Shown piece after piece: positions 27,560-37,188 of a stretch of DNA of 64,000 nt. This DNA is from Burkholderia savannae. GTDB taxonomy: Bacteria > Pseudomonadota > Gammaproteobacteria > Burkholderiales > Burkholderiaceae. Location of the stretch: assembly GCF_001524445.2 (NCBI RefSeq), contig NZ_CP013417.1:1116001-1180000 (forward strand), read 5' to 3'. The notes below the pieces were generated by a model that saw nothing but the letters and a program-made list of their open reading frames with translations, was not told where the DNA came from and searched no databases. The stretch's first letter is position 1; each line of letters begins with the position of its first letter. Position numbers and translations under genes: made by a program.

Positions 27560-28795
27560 ATGAAGAGCCCGAACGTGTCCCGTCAGACTTTCGATGAAGT
27601 GATGGTGCCGGTGTTCGCCCCCGCGCCGTTCGTGCCTGAGCGCGGCGAAGGCTCGCGCGTGTGGGACACGGAAGGCCGCGACTACGTCGATTTCGCGGGC
27701 GGCATCGCCGTCACCGCGCTCGGCCACGGTCATCCGGAGCTCCTCAAGGTCCTCGACGAGCAAGGCCGCAAGCTCTGGCACATCGGCAACGGCTACACGA
27801 ACGAGCCCGTCCTGCGCCTCGCGAAGCGCCTCGAATCGCTCACGTTCGCCGATCGCGCGTTCTTCGCGAACTCCGGCGCCGAAGCCAACGAGGCCGCCCT
27901 CAAGCTCGCGCGCCGAGTCGCGTTCGAGCGACACGGCGCCGACAAGTACGAGATCGTGTCGTTCCTCCAGTCGTTCCACGGCCGCACGTTCTTCACCGTC
28001 AGCGTCGGCGGACAATCGAAGTATTCGGAAGGCTTCGGCCCCGTGCCCGAAGGCATCCGGCACCTGCCGTACAACGACATCGCCGCCGCAAAGGCCGCGA
28101 TCGGCCCGAAGACCTGCGCCGTGATCGTCGAGCCGATCCAGGGCGAGGGCGGCGTGATCCCCGCCGATCCCGCGTTCCTCGAGGCGCTGCGCGAAGCATG
28201 CGACGCGCACGGCGCGCTCCTCATCTTCGACGAGGTGCAAACGGGCGTCGGCCGCACCGGCCATTTCTACGCGTACATGGACACGGGCGTCACGCCCGAC
28301 ATCCTGACCACCGCGAAGGCGCTCGGCAACGGCTTCCCGATCGGCGCGATGCTCACGACGAAAGAGCTCGCCGCGCACTTCAAGGTCGGCGTGCACGGCA
28401 CGACGTACGGCGGCAATCCGCTCGCGTCGGCGATCGCCGAGAAGGTCGTCGAGCTCGTCAGCGATCCGGCGCTCCTCGAAGGCGTCAAGGAGCGCAGCGC
28501 GCGCCTCACGGCCACGCTCGAGAAAATCGACGCGCGCTTCAAGCTCTTCAAGGAAGTTCGCGGCAAGGGCCTGCTGATCGGCGCGGAGCTCGTCGACGCG
28601 TTCGACGGCCGCGCGAAGGATTTCGTGTCGGCCGCGGCCGACCATGGCGTGATCATGCTGATCGCCGGCCCGAACGTGCTGCGCTTCGCGCCGTCGCTCG
28701 TGATTCCGCTCGACGTGCTCGACGAAGGCCTCGCGCGCTTCGAGAAGGCGGTCGAGCAGGTGCTCGCCGCGCAGGCCGAAGCTACGCCGCGCTGA
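27560..28795 (+). CDS. aruC: Succinylornithine/acetylornithine aminotransferase
   Basis: A 411-aa class III, PLP-dependent aminotransferase. It shows [15 protein letters not shown] near 100, the [11 protein letters not shown] cofactor segment near 225 and the PLP-binding Lys253 in TTAKALGNG. In the arginine succinyltransferase pathway it moves the amino group of N2-succinylornithine to 2-oxoglutarate; the same protein type (ArgD/AstC) can act in arginine synthesis. Its position before aruF favours the catabolic role. ATG 27560 follows AAGGA at 27548-27552. The frame open upstream runs into the inverted repeat and is not coding. Confidence 0.93.
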   Translation: MKSPNVSRQTFDEVMVPVFAPAPFVPERGEGSRVWDTEGRDYVDFAGGIAVTALGHGHPELLKVLDEQGRKLWHIGNGYTNEPVLRLAKRLESLTFADRAFFANSGAEANEAALKLARRVAFERHGADKYEIVSFLQSFHGRTFFTVSVGGQSKYSEGFGPVPEGIRHLPYNDIAAAKAAIGPKTCAVIVEPIQGEGGVIPADPAFLEALREACDAHGALLIFDEVQTGVGRTGHFYAYMDTGVTPDILTTAKALGNGFPIGAMLTTKELAAHFKVGVHGTTYGGNPLASAIAEKVVELVSDPALLEGVKERSARLTATLEKIDARFKLFKEVRGKGLLIGAELVDAFDGRAKDFVSAAADHGVIMLIAGPNVLRFAPSLVIPLDVLDEGLARFEKAVEQVLAAQAEATPR

Positions 28796-28838
28796 GCAGC
28801 CCCTAAGCAGCCCCTAAGCAGCCCCTAAGCAGCGCCCA
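28795..28838. repeat. Undecamer tandem repeat AGCAGCCCCTA x 3-4
   Basis: Three perfect copies (28795-28827) and one decayed copy begin at the last base of the aruC stop codon, within the 92-bp aruC-aruF gap. Confidence 0.9.
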
Positions 28839-28887
28839 AGCGGCCCATATCGCTGACGTAGTAATGCTGACGTAGACAGGAACGACG

Positions 28888-29946
28888 ATGCTCTTCGTAC
28901 GCCCCGGCAGACTCGCCGATCTCGACGCGCTCGCGCAGATGGCGCGCACCGCGCAACCCGTGCTGCACTCGCTGCCGCACGACCGCGCGGCGCTCGAAGC
29001 GCGCGTCGCGCTTTCCGAGGACTCGTTTCGCGCGGAAGTCGACTTCCCCGGCGAGGAGTTCTATCTGTTCGTGCTCGAGGACAGCGCGACGGGCAAGCTG
29101 CTCGGCACCGCGAGCATCGTCGCCGCGGCCGGCTATTCGGAGCCGTTCTACGCGTTCCGCAACGACGCGCTGATCCACGCGTCGCGCGAGCTGCACGTGA
29201 ACCGCAAGATCCATGCGCTCACGATGTCGCACGAATTGACGGGCAAGAGCCGGCTCGCCGGCTTCTACGTCGATCCGTCGCTGCGCGGCGACGCCGCCGC
29301 GCATCTGATCTCGCGCGCACGGATGATGTACATCGCCGCGAACCGCAGCCGCTTCACGCCCGAGGTGTTCTCGCTGTTGCTCGGCGTCACCGACGAGACG
29401 GGCGCGTCGCCGTTCTGGGAGGCGGTCGGCCGCAAGTTCTTCGGGCGCGACTTCGCCGCGGTCGAGATCGAGTCGGGCGGCCGCAGCCGCACGTTCATCG
29501 CCGAAGTGATGCCGACCTATCCGCTTTACGTGCCGCTGCTGCCCGAGGCCGCGCAGCGCGTGCTCGGCGAGCCGAACGAGCACGCGCTCCTCGCGTACGA
29601 CATCCACCTCGAGGAGGGCTTCGAGCCGGACCGCTACGTCGACATCTTCGACGCCGGCCCCGTGCTGACCGCGCAGGTCGACCGCACCGCGTGCGTGACG
29701 AAGCACGCCGAGCGCACGGTGCGCGAGGCGGCGCGCGCGCAGGGCGACACCACGTATCTGCTCTCGAGCGGGCGCGGCGACGCGTTTCGCTGCGTGCTCG
29801 CCGATCTGCCCGCCGACAGCGCCGACGCGCCGCTGCCCGCCGACGCGCGCGCGGCGCTCGGCGTCGCCGACGGCGACACGGTGCGCTGCGTGCCGCTGCA
29901 TCAGCGCGACGGCCAACCGTCGGACCAACCAGGAGACGCAGCATGA
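28888..29946 (+). CDS. aruF: Arginine N-succinyltransferase, alpha subunit
   Basis: A 352-aa AstA-family protein. It is related over most of its length to the next gene product (shared patterns LSRSRFMFIA / ISRARMMYIA, SPFWxAVGxxF and the VDIFDAGPVL segment near 250). In organisms with two subunits, AruF and AruG form the heteromeric enzyme that succinylates arginine from succinyl-CoA, the first step of the AST route. ATG 28888 begins MLFVRPGRLADL, the typical start. The stop overlaps the aruG ATG by 4 nt. Confidence 0.94.
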   Translation: MLFVRPGRLADLDALAQMARTAQPVLHSLPHDRAALEARVALSEDSFRAEVDFPGEEFYLFVLEDSATGKLLGTASIVAAAGYSEPFYAFRNDALIHASRELHVNRKIHALTMSHELTGKSRLAGFYVDPSLRGDAAAHLISRARMMYIAANRSRFTPEVFSLLLGVTDETGASPFWEAVGRKFFGRDFAAVEIESGGRSRTFIAEVMPTYPLYVPLLPEAAQRVLGEPNEHALLAYDIHLEEGFEPDRYVDIFDAGPVLTAQVDRTACVTKHAERTVREAARAQGDTTYLLSSGRGDAFRCVLADLPADSADAPLPADARAALGVADGDTVRCVPLHQRDGQPSDQPGDAA

Positions 29947-31001
29947 TCGTCGTTCGGGTCGTACAAACGGGCGACGTGGATGCGCTCGTCTCGCTCGCGC
30001 AGGAAACCGGACCGGGGCTCACCACGTTCAAGCCGGACCGCGACGCGCTCGCCGCGCGAATCGAGCGCACGCGCCGCACGCTCGAGAATTGCGCGACGCC
30101 CGCCGAGGCCGGCTATTTCTTCGTGATGGAAGATTCGCAGTCGGGCGACATCGCCGGCGTGTGCGGAATCGAAACCGAAGTCGGCCTCGCGCAGCCGTTC
30201 TACAACTATCGCGTGAGCACGGTCGTCCACGCGAGCCAGGATCTCGGCGTGTGGACGAAGATGTCGCTGCTGAACATCTCGCACGACCTGACGGGCTACG
30301 CGGAAGTGTGCTCGCTGTTCCTGAGCCCGCGCTACCGGACGGGCGGCGTAGGCGGCCTGCTGTCGCGCTCGCGCTTCATGTTCATCGCGCAGTTCCGCGA
30401 ACGCTTTCCGGAGCGCATCTGCGCGGAGCTGCGCGGGCACTTCGACGACGACGGCACGTCGCCGTTCTGGCGCGCGGTCGGATCGCACTTCTATCAGATC
30501 GATTTCAACGCCGCCGATTATCTGAGCTCGCACGGCCGCAAGTCGTTCCTCGCGGAACTGATGCCGCGCTTTCCAGTCTACGTCGACCTGCTGCCGCGGG
30601 ACGCGCAGGACGTGATCGGGCTCACGCATCGCGACACGCTGCCCGCGCGCAAGATGCTCGAAGCGGAAGGGCTGCGCTATCAGAACCACGTCGACATCTT
30701 CGATGCGGGCCCCGTGCTCGAATGCCACGTCTCGGATCTGCGCACGGTGCGCGAGAGCGTCGTCGTGCCGGTCGCGATCGGCGCGAGCGCCGGGCGCGAC
30801 CGGCGTGATGGGGGCGACGGACGCGACGAAGCACCGCGCTCGCTCGTGTCGAACACGTCGCTCACCGATTTTCGCGTCGGCGTCGCGCCGGGACTCGTCG
30901 AGGACGGCGCGTTCATGCTGTCGGCCGACGATGCCGCCGCGCTGCGCGTGAGCGCGGGCGATCTCGTGCGCGTATTGCCGCTCAAACCCAAACAGAGATA
31001 A
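29943..31001 (+). CDS. aruG: Arginine N-succinyltransferase, beta subunit
   Basis: A 352-aa AstA-family paralogue of aruF. It starts MIVVRVVQTGDVDALVSLAQ and carries RYRTGGVGGLLSRSRFMFIA near 131 and FDAGPVLECHVSDLRTVR near 256. A hydrophilic, low-complexity insertion (GRDRRDGGDGRDEA, about 283-296) distinguishes it from aruF. It is coupled to aruF by a 4-nt overlap and ends 5 nt before astD. It forms the succinyltransferase with AruF. Confidence 0.94.
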   Translation: MIVVRVVQTGDVDALVSLAQETGPGLTTFKPDRDALAARIERTRRTLENCATPAEAGYFFVMEDSQSGDIAGVCGIETEVGLAQPFYNYRVSTVVHASQDLGVWTKMSLLNISHDLTGYAEVCSLFLSPRYRTGGVGGLLSRSRFMFIAQFRERFPERICAELRGHFDDDGTSPFWRAVGSHFYQIDFNAADYLSSHGRKSFLAELMPRFPVYVDLLPRDAQDVIGLTHRDTLPARKMLEAEGLRYQNHVDIFDAGPVLECHVSDLRTVRESVVVPVAIGASAGRDRRDGGDGRDEAPRSLVSNTSLTDFRVGVAPGLVEDGAFMLSADDAAALRVSAGDLVRVLPLKPKQR

Positions 31002-31006
31002 CGGAC

Positions 31007-32470
31007 ATGACTGAACTCTTCATCGACGGCGCCTGGGTCGACGGCGCGGGAGCCGTCTTCGCGTCGCGCAACCCCGGCACGAACGAGCGCGTGTGGGAAG
31101 GCGCGAGCGCGTCGGCGCACGACGTCGACCGCGCGGTCGCGAGCGCGCGGCGCGCATTCGCTTCGTGGTCGGCGCTCGATCTCGACGCGCGTTGCGCGAT
31201 CGTCAAGCGCTTCGCCGCGCTTCTCGTCGAGCGCAAGGAAGCGCTCGCGACGATGATCGGCCGCGAGACCGGCAAGCCGCTGTGGGAGGCGCGCACCGAG
31301 GTCGCGTCGATGGCCGCGAAGGTCGACATCTCGATCGCCGCGTACCACGAGCGCACGGGCGAAAGGCGCACGCCGATGGGCGACGGCGTCGCGGTGCTGC
31401 GGCATCGTCCGCACGGGGTCGTCGCGGTGTTCGGTCCATACAACTTCCCCGGCCACTTGCCGAACGGGCATATCGTGCCGGCGCTCATCGCGGGCAATGC
31501 CGTCGTGTTCAAGCCGTCTGAGCTCGCGCCCGGCGTCGCGCGCGCCACCGTCGAGATCTGGCACGACGCGGGGCTGCCCGCCGGCGTGCTCAATCTCGTG
31601 CAGGGCAAGAAGGACACGGGCGTCGCGCTCGCGAACCATCGGCAGATCGATGGGCTCTTCTTCACCGGCAGCTCCGACACGGGCACGGTGCTGCACCGGC
31701 AGTTCGGCGGCCGGCCGGAGATCGTGCTCGCGCTCGAGATGGGCGGCAACAATCCGCTCGTCGTCGCCGACGTCGAGGATATCGACGCGGCGGTGCATCA
31801 CGCGATCCAGTCGGCGTTCCTGTCGGCGGGGCAGCGCTGCACGTGCGCGCGCCGGATTCTCGTGCCGCACGGCGCGTTCGGCGATCGCTTCCTCGCGCGC
31901 TTCGCGGACGTCACGTCGAAGATCACGGCCGACGTCTACGACGCCGATCCGCAGCCGTTCATGGGCGCGGTGATCTCGGCGCGCGCGGCGTCGCGTCTCG
32001 TCGCCGCGCAGGCGAGGCTCGTCGAGCTGGGCGCTGCGCCCATCGTCGAGATGAAGCAGCGCGATTCCGCGCTCGGCTTCGTCAACGCGTCGATTCTCGA
32101 CGTGACGAACGTGCGCGAGCTGCCCGACGAAGAGCATTTCGGCCCGCTCGCGCAGATCATTCGCTATACGGATCTCGACGACGCGATAGCGCGCGCGAAC
32201 GACACCGCGTTCGGCCTGTCGGCGGGCCTGCTCGCCGACGACGAAAAAGCCTGGGACACGTTCCGCCGCGCGATCCGCGCCGGCATCGTGAACTGGAACC
32301 GGCCGACCAACGGCGCGTCGTCGGCGGCGCCGTTCGGCGGCGCGGGCCGCTCCGGCAACCATCGCCCGAGCGCGTACTACGCGGCCGATTACTGCGCGTA
32401 TCCGATGGCGTCGGTCGAGAGCGCGCAATTGCAGATGCCCGCGAGCCTCTCGCCGGGCCTTCATTTCTGA
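31007..32470 (+). CDS. astD: N-succinylglutamate 5-semialdehyde dehydrogenase
   Basis: A 487-aa aldehyde dehydrogenase. The general-base Glu lies in [11 protein letters not shown] near 245, and the catalytic Cys lies in [11 protein letters not shown] near 277. It oxidises succinylglutamic semialdehyde to succinylglutamate with NAD+, the fourth step of arginine catabolism by the AST pathway. The length and the first residues ([15 protein letters not shown]) match AstD. It is 5 nt after aruG and 13 nt before astB, so it is clearly within the operon. Confidence 0.95.
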   Translation: MTELFIDGAWVDGAGAVFASRNPGTNERVWEGASASAHDVDRAVASARRAFASWSALDLDARCAIVKRFAALLVERKEALATMIGRETGKPLWEARTEVASMAAKVDISIAAYHERTGERRTPMGDGVAVLRHRPHGVVAVFGPYNFPGHLPNGHIVPALIAGNAVVFKPSELAPGVARATVEIWHDAGLPAGVLNLVQGKKDTGVALANHRQIDGLFFTGSSDTGTVLHRQFGGRPEIVLALEMGGNNPLVVADVEDIDAAVHHAIQSAFLSAGQRCTCARRILVPHGAFGDRFLARFADVTSKITADVYDADPQPFMGAVISARAASRLVAAQARLVELGAAPIVEMKQRDSALGFVNASILDVTNVRELPDEEHFGPLAQIIRYTDLDDAIARANDTAFGLSAGLLADDEKAWDTFRRAIRAGIVNWNRPTNGASSAAPFGGAGRSGNHRPSAYYAADYCAYPMASVESAQLQMPASLSPGLHF

Positions 32471-32483
32471 GCAGGATACGACG

Positions 32484-33824
32484 ATGAACGCTAAAGAAGC
32501 CAATTTCGACGGGCTCGTCGGCCCGACCCATAACTATGCGGGGCTGTCGTTCGGCAACGTCGCGTCGCTGTCGAACGAGAAATCCGACGCGAACCCGAAG
32601 GCGGCCGCGAAGCAGGGGCTGCGCAAGATGAAGCAGCTCGCCGAGCTCGGCTTCGCGCAGGGCGTGCTGCCGCCGCAGGAGCGGCCGTCGCTGCGCCTCT
32701 TGCGCGAGCTCGGCTTCTCCGGCAAGGACGCCGACGTGATCGCGAAGGCCGCGAAGCAGGCGCCCGAGATGCTCGCCGCCGCGAGCTCGGCGTCCGCGAT
32801 GTGGACCGCGAACGCGGCGACGGTGAGCCCGTCCGCCGACACGAGCGACGGCCGAGTGCACTTCACGCCGGCGAATCTGTGCAGCAAGCTGCATCGCGCG
32901 ATCGAGCACGAATCGACGCGTCGCACGCTCGCCGCGATCTTCGCGGACGAAGCGCGCTTCGCGGTGCACGACGCGCTGCCCGGCACGCCCGCGCTCGGCG
33001 ACGAGGGCGCGGCGAATCACACGCGCTTTTGCGCGGAATACGGCGCGCCCGGCGTCGAATTCTTCGTGTACGGCCGCGCCGAATTCCGCCGCGGGCCGGA
33101 GCCGACGCGCTTTCCCGCGCGCCAGACGTTCGAGGCGAGCCGCGCGGTCGCGCATCGCCACGGCCTGCGCGAGGAGGCGACGATCTACGCGCAGCAGAGC
33201 CCGGACGTGATCGACGCGGGCGTGTTCCACAACGACGTGATCGCGGTCGGCAATCGCGACACGCTGTTCTGCCACGAGCGCGCGTTCGTCGACAGGCAGG
33301 CGGTGTACGACGCGCTCACCGCATCGCTCGGCGCGCTCGGCGCGCAGCTGAACGTGATCGAGGTGCCGGATCGCGCGGTGAGCGTCGCCGACGCGGTCGG
33401 CTCGTACCTGTTCAACAGCCAGCTGCTGACGCGCGACGACGGCCGGCAGTTGCTCGTCGTGCCGCAGGAATGCCGCGAGAACGCGAACGTGTCCGCGTAT
33501 CTCGACGCGCTCGTCGCCGGTAACGGGCCGATTCGCGACGTGCGCGTGTTCGATCTGCGCGAGAGCATGAAGAACGGCGGCGGGCCCGCGTGCCTGCGGC
33601 TGCGCGTCGTGCTGACCGATGCGGAGCGCGCGGCGGTGAAGTCGAACGTGTGGATCAACGACGCGCTGTTCGCGTCGCTCGACGCGTGGATCGACAAGCA
33701 CTACCGCGACCGGCTGTCGCCCGTCGATCTCGCCGATCCCGCGCTGCTCGACGAATCGCGCACCGCGCTCGATGCGCTGACGCAGATCCTCGGCCTCGGC
33801 TCGCTCTATGACTTCCAGCGCTGA
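32484..33824 (+). CDS. astB: N-succinylarginine dihydrolase
   Basis: A 446-aa enzyme of the guanidino-modifying fold. It hydrolyses succinylarginine to succinylornithine, CO2 and ammonia. It begins [25 protein letters not shown]; the catalytic Cys370 lies in [10 protein letters not shown], and a His is present in [11 protein letters not shown] near 249. It follows astD in the operon although it acts earlier in the pathway. Its 3' end overlaps the astE start by 17 nt. Confidence 0.95.
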   Translation: MNAKEANFDGLVGPTHNYAGLSFGNVASLSNEKSDANPKAAAKQGLRKMKQLAELGFAQGVLPPQERPSLRLLRELGFSGKDADVIAKAAKQAPEMLAAASSASAMWTANAATVSPSADTSDGRVHFTPANLCSKLHRAIEHESTRRTLAAIFADEARFAVHDALPGTPALGDEGAANHTRFCAEYGAPGVEFFVYGRAEFRRGPEPTRFPARQTFEASRAVAHRHGLREEATIYAQQSPDVIDAGVFHNDVIAVGNRDTLFCHERAFVDRQAVYDALTASLGALGAQLNVIEVPDRAVSVADAVGSYLFNSQLLTRDDGRQLLVVPQECRENANVSAYLDALVAGNGPIRDVRVFDLRESMKNGGGPACLRLRVVLTDAERAAVKSNVWINDALFASLDAWIDKHYRDRLSPVDLADPALLDESRTALDALTQILGLGSLYDFQR

Positions 33825-34860
33825 TCGCGGCGGCGACGCCGCGTGGCTCGACGATTTCCTCGCGCTGACGCTCGCGGGCGAAAAGCCGCGCGCGGAAGCG
33901 GGCGAATGCGCGGCGCGTGCGGCGGTGCGCTGGCGCTGGCTCGGCGACGGGCTGCTGCAGCTCGAGCCCGCCGACGCGGCGCTGGCGAGGCAAAGCGTGT
34001 TCGTATCGGCGGGCGTGCACGGCGACGAGACGGCGCCGATCGAGCTGCTGTCGATGCTCGTGCGCGATCTCGCGCGCGGCGCGCTGCCGCTGCGCTGTCG
34101 CCTCCTCGTCGCGCTCGGCAATCCGGGCGCGATGCGCGCGGGCGAGCGCTATCTCGACGATGACCTGAACCGGCTCTTCGGCGCTCGCCACGCGCAGCTC
34201 GCGGCGAGCCGCGAGGCGCCGCGCGCGGCGCAGCTGGAGGCGGCCACGTCGGCCTTCTTCGCGACGGCGGGCCGCGCGAGGGGCGCGCGCTGGCACATCG
34301 ACATGCACACGGCGATTCGCGCGTCGGTGTTCGAGCAGTTCGCGCTGCTGCCGCACACGGGCGAGCCGCCGACGCGCACGATGTTCGAGTGGCTCGGCGA
34401 AGCGGGGATCGCCGCGGTGCTGCTGCATACGGCGAAGGGCAGCACGTTTTCGCACTTCACCGCGGCGACGTGCGGCGCGCTCGCGTGCACGCTCGAACTC
34501 GGCAAGGTGATGCCGTTCGGCGCGAACGATCTCGCGCGCTTCGCGCTCGCCGACGCGGCGGTGCGCGGCCTCGTCTCCGGCCGCCGGGACGCGCCGCGCG
34601 GGCCGCTGCCGCGCGTGTTCACGGTCGTCGACCAGATCACGAAGCAAAGCGACGCGCTCGAGCTTCTCGTCGCGAAGGACGTGCCGAACTTCACGCCGTT
34701 CGCGCAGGGCACGCTGCTCGCGCGCGACGGCGACTACCGCTACGCGGTGCGTCATGCCGAGGAGCGCATCGTGTTCCCGAATCCGGCCGTGAAGCCCGGC
34801 CTGCGAGCGGGGCTTCTCGTCATCGAGACGACGCGCGACACGCACGCGTCGCTCGCGTGA
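33808..34860 (+). CDS. astE: Succinylglutamate desuccinylase
   Basis: A 350-aa zinc hydrolase of the AspA-AstE (M14-related) family. The zinc ligands are His71 and Glu74 in GVHGDET, with His163 or His167 in HIDMHTA as the third. It releases succinate and glutamate in the last AST step. The start at 33808 overlaps astB by 17 nt. A GC-rich palindromic stretch follows the stop at 34862-34930 but has no T tract, so I do not call a terminator there. Confidence 0.93.
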   Translation: MTSSADRGGDAAWLDDFLALTLAGEKPRAEAGECAARAAVRWRWLGDGLLQLEPADAALARQSVFVSAGVHGDETAPIELLSMLVRDLARGALPLRCRLLVALGNPGAMRAGERYLDDDLNRLFGARHAQLAASREAPRAAQLEAATSAFFATAGRARGARWHIDMHTAIRASVFEQFALLPHTGEPPTRTMFEWLGEAGIAAVLLHTAKGSTFSHFTAATCGALACTLELGKVMPFGANDLARFALADAAVRGLVSGRRDAPRGPLPRVFTVVDQITKQSDALELLVAKDVPNFTPFAQGTLLARDGDYRYAVRHAEERIVFPNPAVKPGLRAGLLVIETTRDTHASLA

Positions 34861-34936
34861 AGCGCGGGCCGGGCCCGATGCGGTCCGGCCGGACCTTGGC
34901 CCGGCTCGGCCCGGCGCAACCCGGCGCCTCGCGCAT

Positions 34937-35551
34937 TCAGCGGTCGAGCCCTTCCGCCGCCAGCGCTTCCTTGACCTTCGGCCGCGCGGCGATCCGCTCC
35001 ATCAGTGCGACGAGATGCGGATACGGCGCGAGCGGAATGCGCAGAAAGTTCGACCAGTTCGCGACCGCGAACAAATACGCGTCGGCGACCGTGAAGCCGC
35101 TCGCGCTCAGATATTCGCGCGTCGCGAGATGCGCGTCGACTTCGTTCAGGCGTCGATCGAGCTTGTCGAGGCATTGACGCCGCGTCGACTCGGCGGTGTC
35201 GTCGTGAAAGAGCCACGGACTGTACGTCTTGTGCAGCTCGGAGCTGACGAACGTCAACCATTCGATCACCTCGTAGCGCGCCGGCGTGCCGTGCGCGGGA
35301 ATCAGCGCGCCGGCGGGCGCGAGATCGCCGACGCGCTGCAGCAGCGCGGCCGCTTCGGTGTGGCGCGTGCCGTCGTCGAGCTCGAGGAGCGGCACGTAGC
35401 CGCGCGGCGATACCGCGTGGAAGTCGCCGCCGTCGCCGGCGATCCGATGTTTGGACAGATCGACCCTGACGGCTTCGAACGGCAGGCCGGCTTCCGTGAG
35501 CGCGATGCGAATGGCGAGCGAACAGGCGCCGGGCGTGTAATAGAGCTTCAT
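34937..35551 (-). CDS. Glutathione S-transferase
   Basis: A 204-aa cytoplasmic GST. The N-terminal thioredoxin-like domain begins MKLYYTPGACSLAIRIALTE and has GYVPLLELDDG near 52. The C-terminal helical domain has SGFTVADAYLFAVANW near 152. The N-terminal Tyr/Ser context and the length match the beta class (GstA). It conjugates glutathione or has peroxidase activity on an unknown substrate. It converges on astE and interrupts the arginine locus. A decayed LysR gene is divergent from it. Long frames open upstream of 35551 are shadows. Confidence 0.9.
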   Translation of the reverse strand: MKLYYTPGACSLAIRIALTEAGLPFEAVRVDLSKHRIAGDGGDFHAVSPRGYVPLLELDDGTRHTEAAALLQRVGDLAPAGALIPAHGTPARYEVIEWLTFVSSELHKTYSPWLFHDDTAESTRRQCLDKLDRRLNEVDAHLATREYLSASGFTVADAYLFAVANWSNFLRIPLAPYPHLVALMERIAARPKVKEALAAEGLDR

Positions 35552-35693
35552 GAGCGAGCGTTTCCTCGTGTTGACGATAGGTCGAAGGCGGCGGGCGGCG
35601 CTCGAAGGCGCGCCCGGGATACGTCGCTCGAATAGCGGCGACGCACTCGACGATAACGGAAAAGGCGCGAAACGATGCGTGTGGAAACGCGAT

Positions 35694-35950
35694 ATGAACC
35701 GACGGCCATCGACACGCAGGCGGCGCTCGCTCGCGCTCGTGCGCGCGGGCACGCTCGCGCAAGCGGCGCGCCGGATGAACCTCGACGCGCCCACCGTGTT
35801 CCGCGCGGTGCGGCGCATCGAGCGGAGCCCGGGCGGCGGCTGTGCGCGCGCTCGACGCGCGGCTATCGGCCGACGTCGCGCGGCGGGCGGCTCGCGCGGC
35901 ACGGCGAGCGCATCGAGGCGAAACGCGCCGCCGACGCCTGCGCCGCGTAG
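35694..35950 (+). pseudogene. LysR-family regulator remnant
   Basis: The ATG frame at 35694 reads LALVRAGTLAQAARRMNLDA then PTVFRAVRRIERS, a LysR helix-turn-helix. Near 35826-35845 the match shifts to another frame, reading LCARSTRGYRPTSRGGRLAR then HGERIEA before a stop at 35950, which is the wing that normally follows as LFERSTRGY..T..G..L. The first residues are basic and unlike a LysR start, and no effector domain follows. It lies divergent from the GST gene, the usual place of a LysR regulator. At least one frameshift and loss of the C-terminal three quarters make it a relic. Confidence 0.8.
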
Positions 35951-36221
35951 CCGGGCGCGATCGCCGCGCGTTCCGGCACATGCCTTGCGCGATTGCGACA
36001 TCGTCTTGCAACTTCCGTTCGACGCGCCCCCCATTCGATGCGGCGCCGCGCGAGCGAGCGTTCGACGGCTCGGGGCGCGCGAGACGGTACAATCGCGACC
36101 TTGCGGCTGTTGCGCCGCATCACGGCCGACCCGCGCGATTGTCCGGAAATTTCGGCGCTGCAATGATGCGGCGGTCCGGTCGTTGACTGACATTGTTCGT
36201 TCAAAGCGAGGAGAACACCTG

Positions 36222-37016
36222 ATGAAGTTGAACTGGCGGAAGATGGCCGTGTTCGCGGTCGCGACGGCCGCGGCGCTGGAGGCGGGCAGCGCGTTTGGCG
36301 CCGACCTGAAGGAAATCCGCTTCGGCGTCGAGGCGTCGTATGCGCCGTTCGAATACAAGATGCCGGACGGCAAGCTGGCGGGCTTCGACATCGACATCGG
36401 CAACGCGGTGTGCGCGAAGCTGAAGGTCAAGTGCGTGTGGGTCGAGAACGCGTTCGACGGGCTGATCCCGGCGTTGCAGGCGCGCAAGTTCGACGCGATC
36501 AACTCCGACATGACGATCACCGAGCAGCGTCGCAAGGCGATCGACTTCACCGATCCGATCTACACGATTCCGAACCAGCTGATCGCGAAGAAGGGCAGCG
36601 GCCTGCTGCCGACGACCGCGTCGCTGAAGGGCAAGCGCATCGGCGTGCTGCAGGGCACGATCCAGGAAGCGTACGCGAAGAAGCGCTGGGCGCCGGCGGG
36701 CGTCGAAGTCGTGCCGTACCAGACGCAGGATCTCGCGTACGAAGACCTGAAGTCGGGCCGCCTCGACGCGACGTTCCAGGATTCGGAAGCGGGCGCGAAG
36801 GGCTTCCTGTCGAAGCCGCAGGGCGCGGGCTTCGCGTTCGCGGGCGATCACGTGAGCGACGCCGAGATCCTCGGCACGGGCGTCGGCTTCGGTCTGCGCA
36901 AGGGCGACGCGCAGTTGAAGAACGCGGTCAATCAGGCGCTGAAGGACCTGAAGGCCGACGGCACGATCGACGGCTTCGCGAAGAAATACTTCAGCGTGCC
37001 CGTGACGCTCAAGTAA
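36222..37016 (+). CDS. aotJ: Periplasmic lysine/arginine/ornithine-binding protein
   Basis: A 264-aa family 3 solute-binding protein. A signal peptide runs over residues 1-26, ending SAFGA. It has IRFGVEASYAPFEYK near 31, GFDIDIGNAVCAKL, DAINSDMTITEQRRKAIDF near 92 and the C-terminal ALKDLKADGTIDGFAKKYF. It presents basic amino acids to the AotQ/M/P-type importer, whose genes lie 11 kb upstream on the same strand. ATG 36222 follows a strong GAGGAG. The long open frame upstream belongs to the LysR relic region. A terminator follows directly. Confidence 0.93.
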   Translation: MKLNWRKMAVFAVATAAALEAGSAFGADLKEIRFGVEASYAPFEYKMPDGKLAGFDIDIGNAVCAKLKVKCVWVENAFDGLIPALQARKFDAINSDMTITEQRRKAIDFTDPIYTIPNQLIAKKGSGLLPTTASLKGKRIGVLQGTIQEAYAKKRWAPAGVEVVPYQTQDLAYEDLKSGRLDATFQDSEAGAKGFLSKPQGAGFAFAGDHVSDAEILGTGVGFGLRKGDAQLKNAVNQALKDLKADGTIDGFAKKYFSVPVTLK

Positions 37017-37062
37017 CGCATTCGACGGGCGGCTCGCCGCTCGTCGCGATGTGCTCGAATCG

Positions 37063-37092
37063 ACCGGCCGCGCAAGCGGCCGGTTTCGTTTT
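37063..37092 (+). terminator. Rho-independent terminator of aotJ
   Basis: A perfect 9-bp stem ACCGGCCGC/GCGGCCGGT (37063-37071, 37076-37084) with a GCAA tetraloop is followed by TTCGTTTT. It lies 46 bp after the aotJ stop. Confidence 0.85.
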
Positions 37093-37188
37093 GAGGCGCG
37101 CCGGTGCCGCTCGGCGCAAGGGCGACCGGCGCCGCTTCGCGATAGCGGCGCGCGCGGCGGATGCGACCGGCCGCGCGCGCCGCGCGCA

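Noticed and set aside
34862..34930. GC-rich palindromic stretch as the astE terminator
   Set aside because: Several overlapping weak inverted repeats, but no T tract on either strand.
35550..37016. A 488-aa LysR-plus-binding-protein fusion
   Set aside because: The binding protein has its own ribosome-binding site and signal peptide at 36222; upstream is a decayed LysR piece that happens to share the frame.
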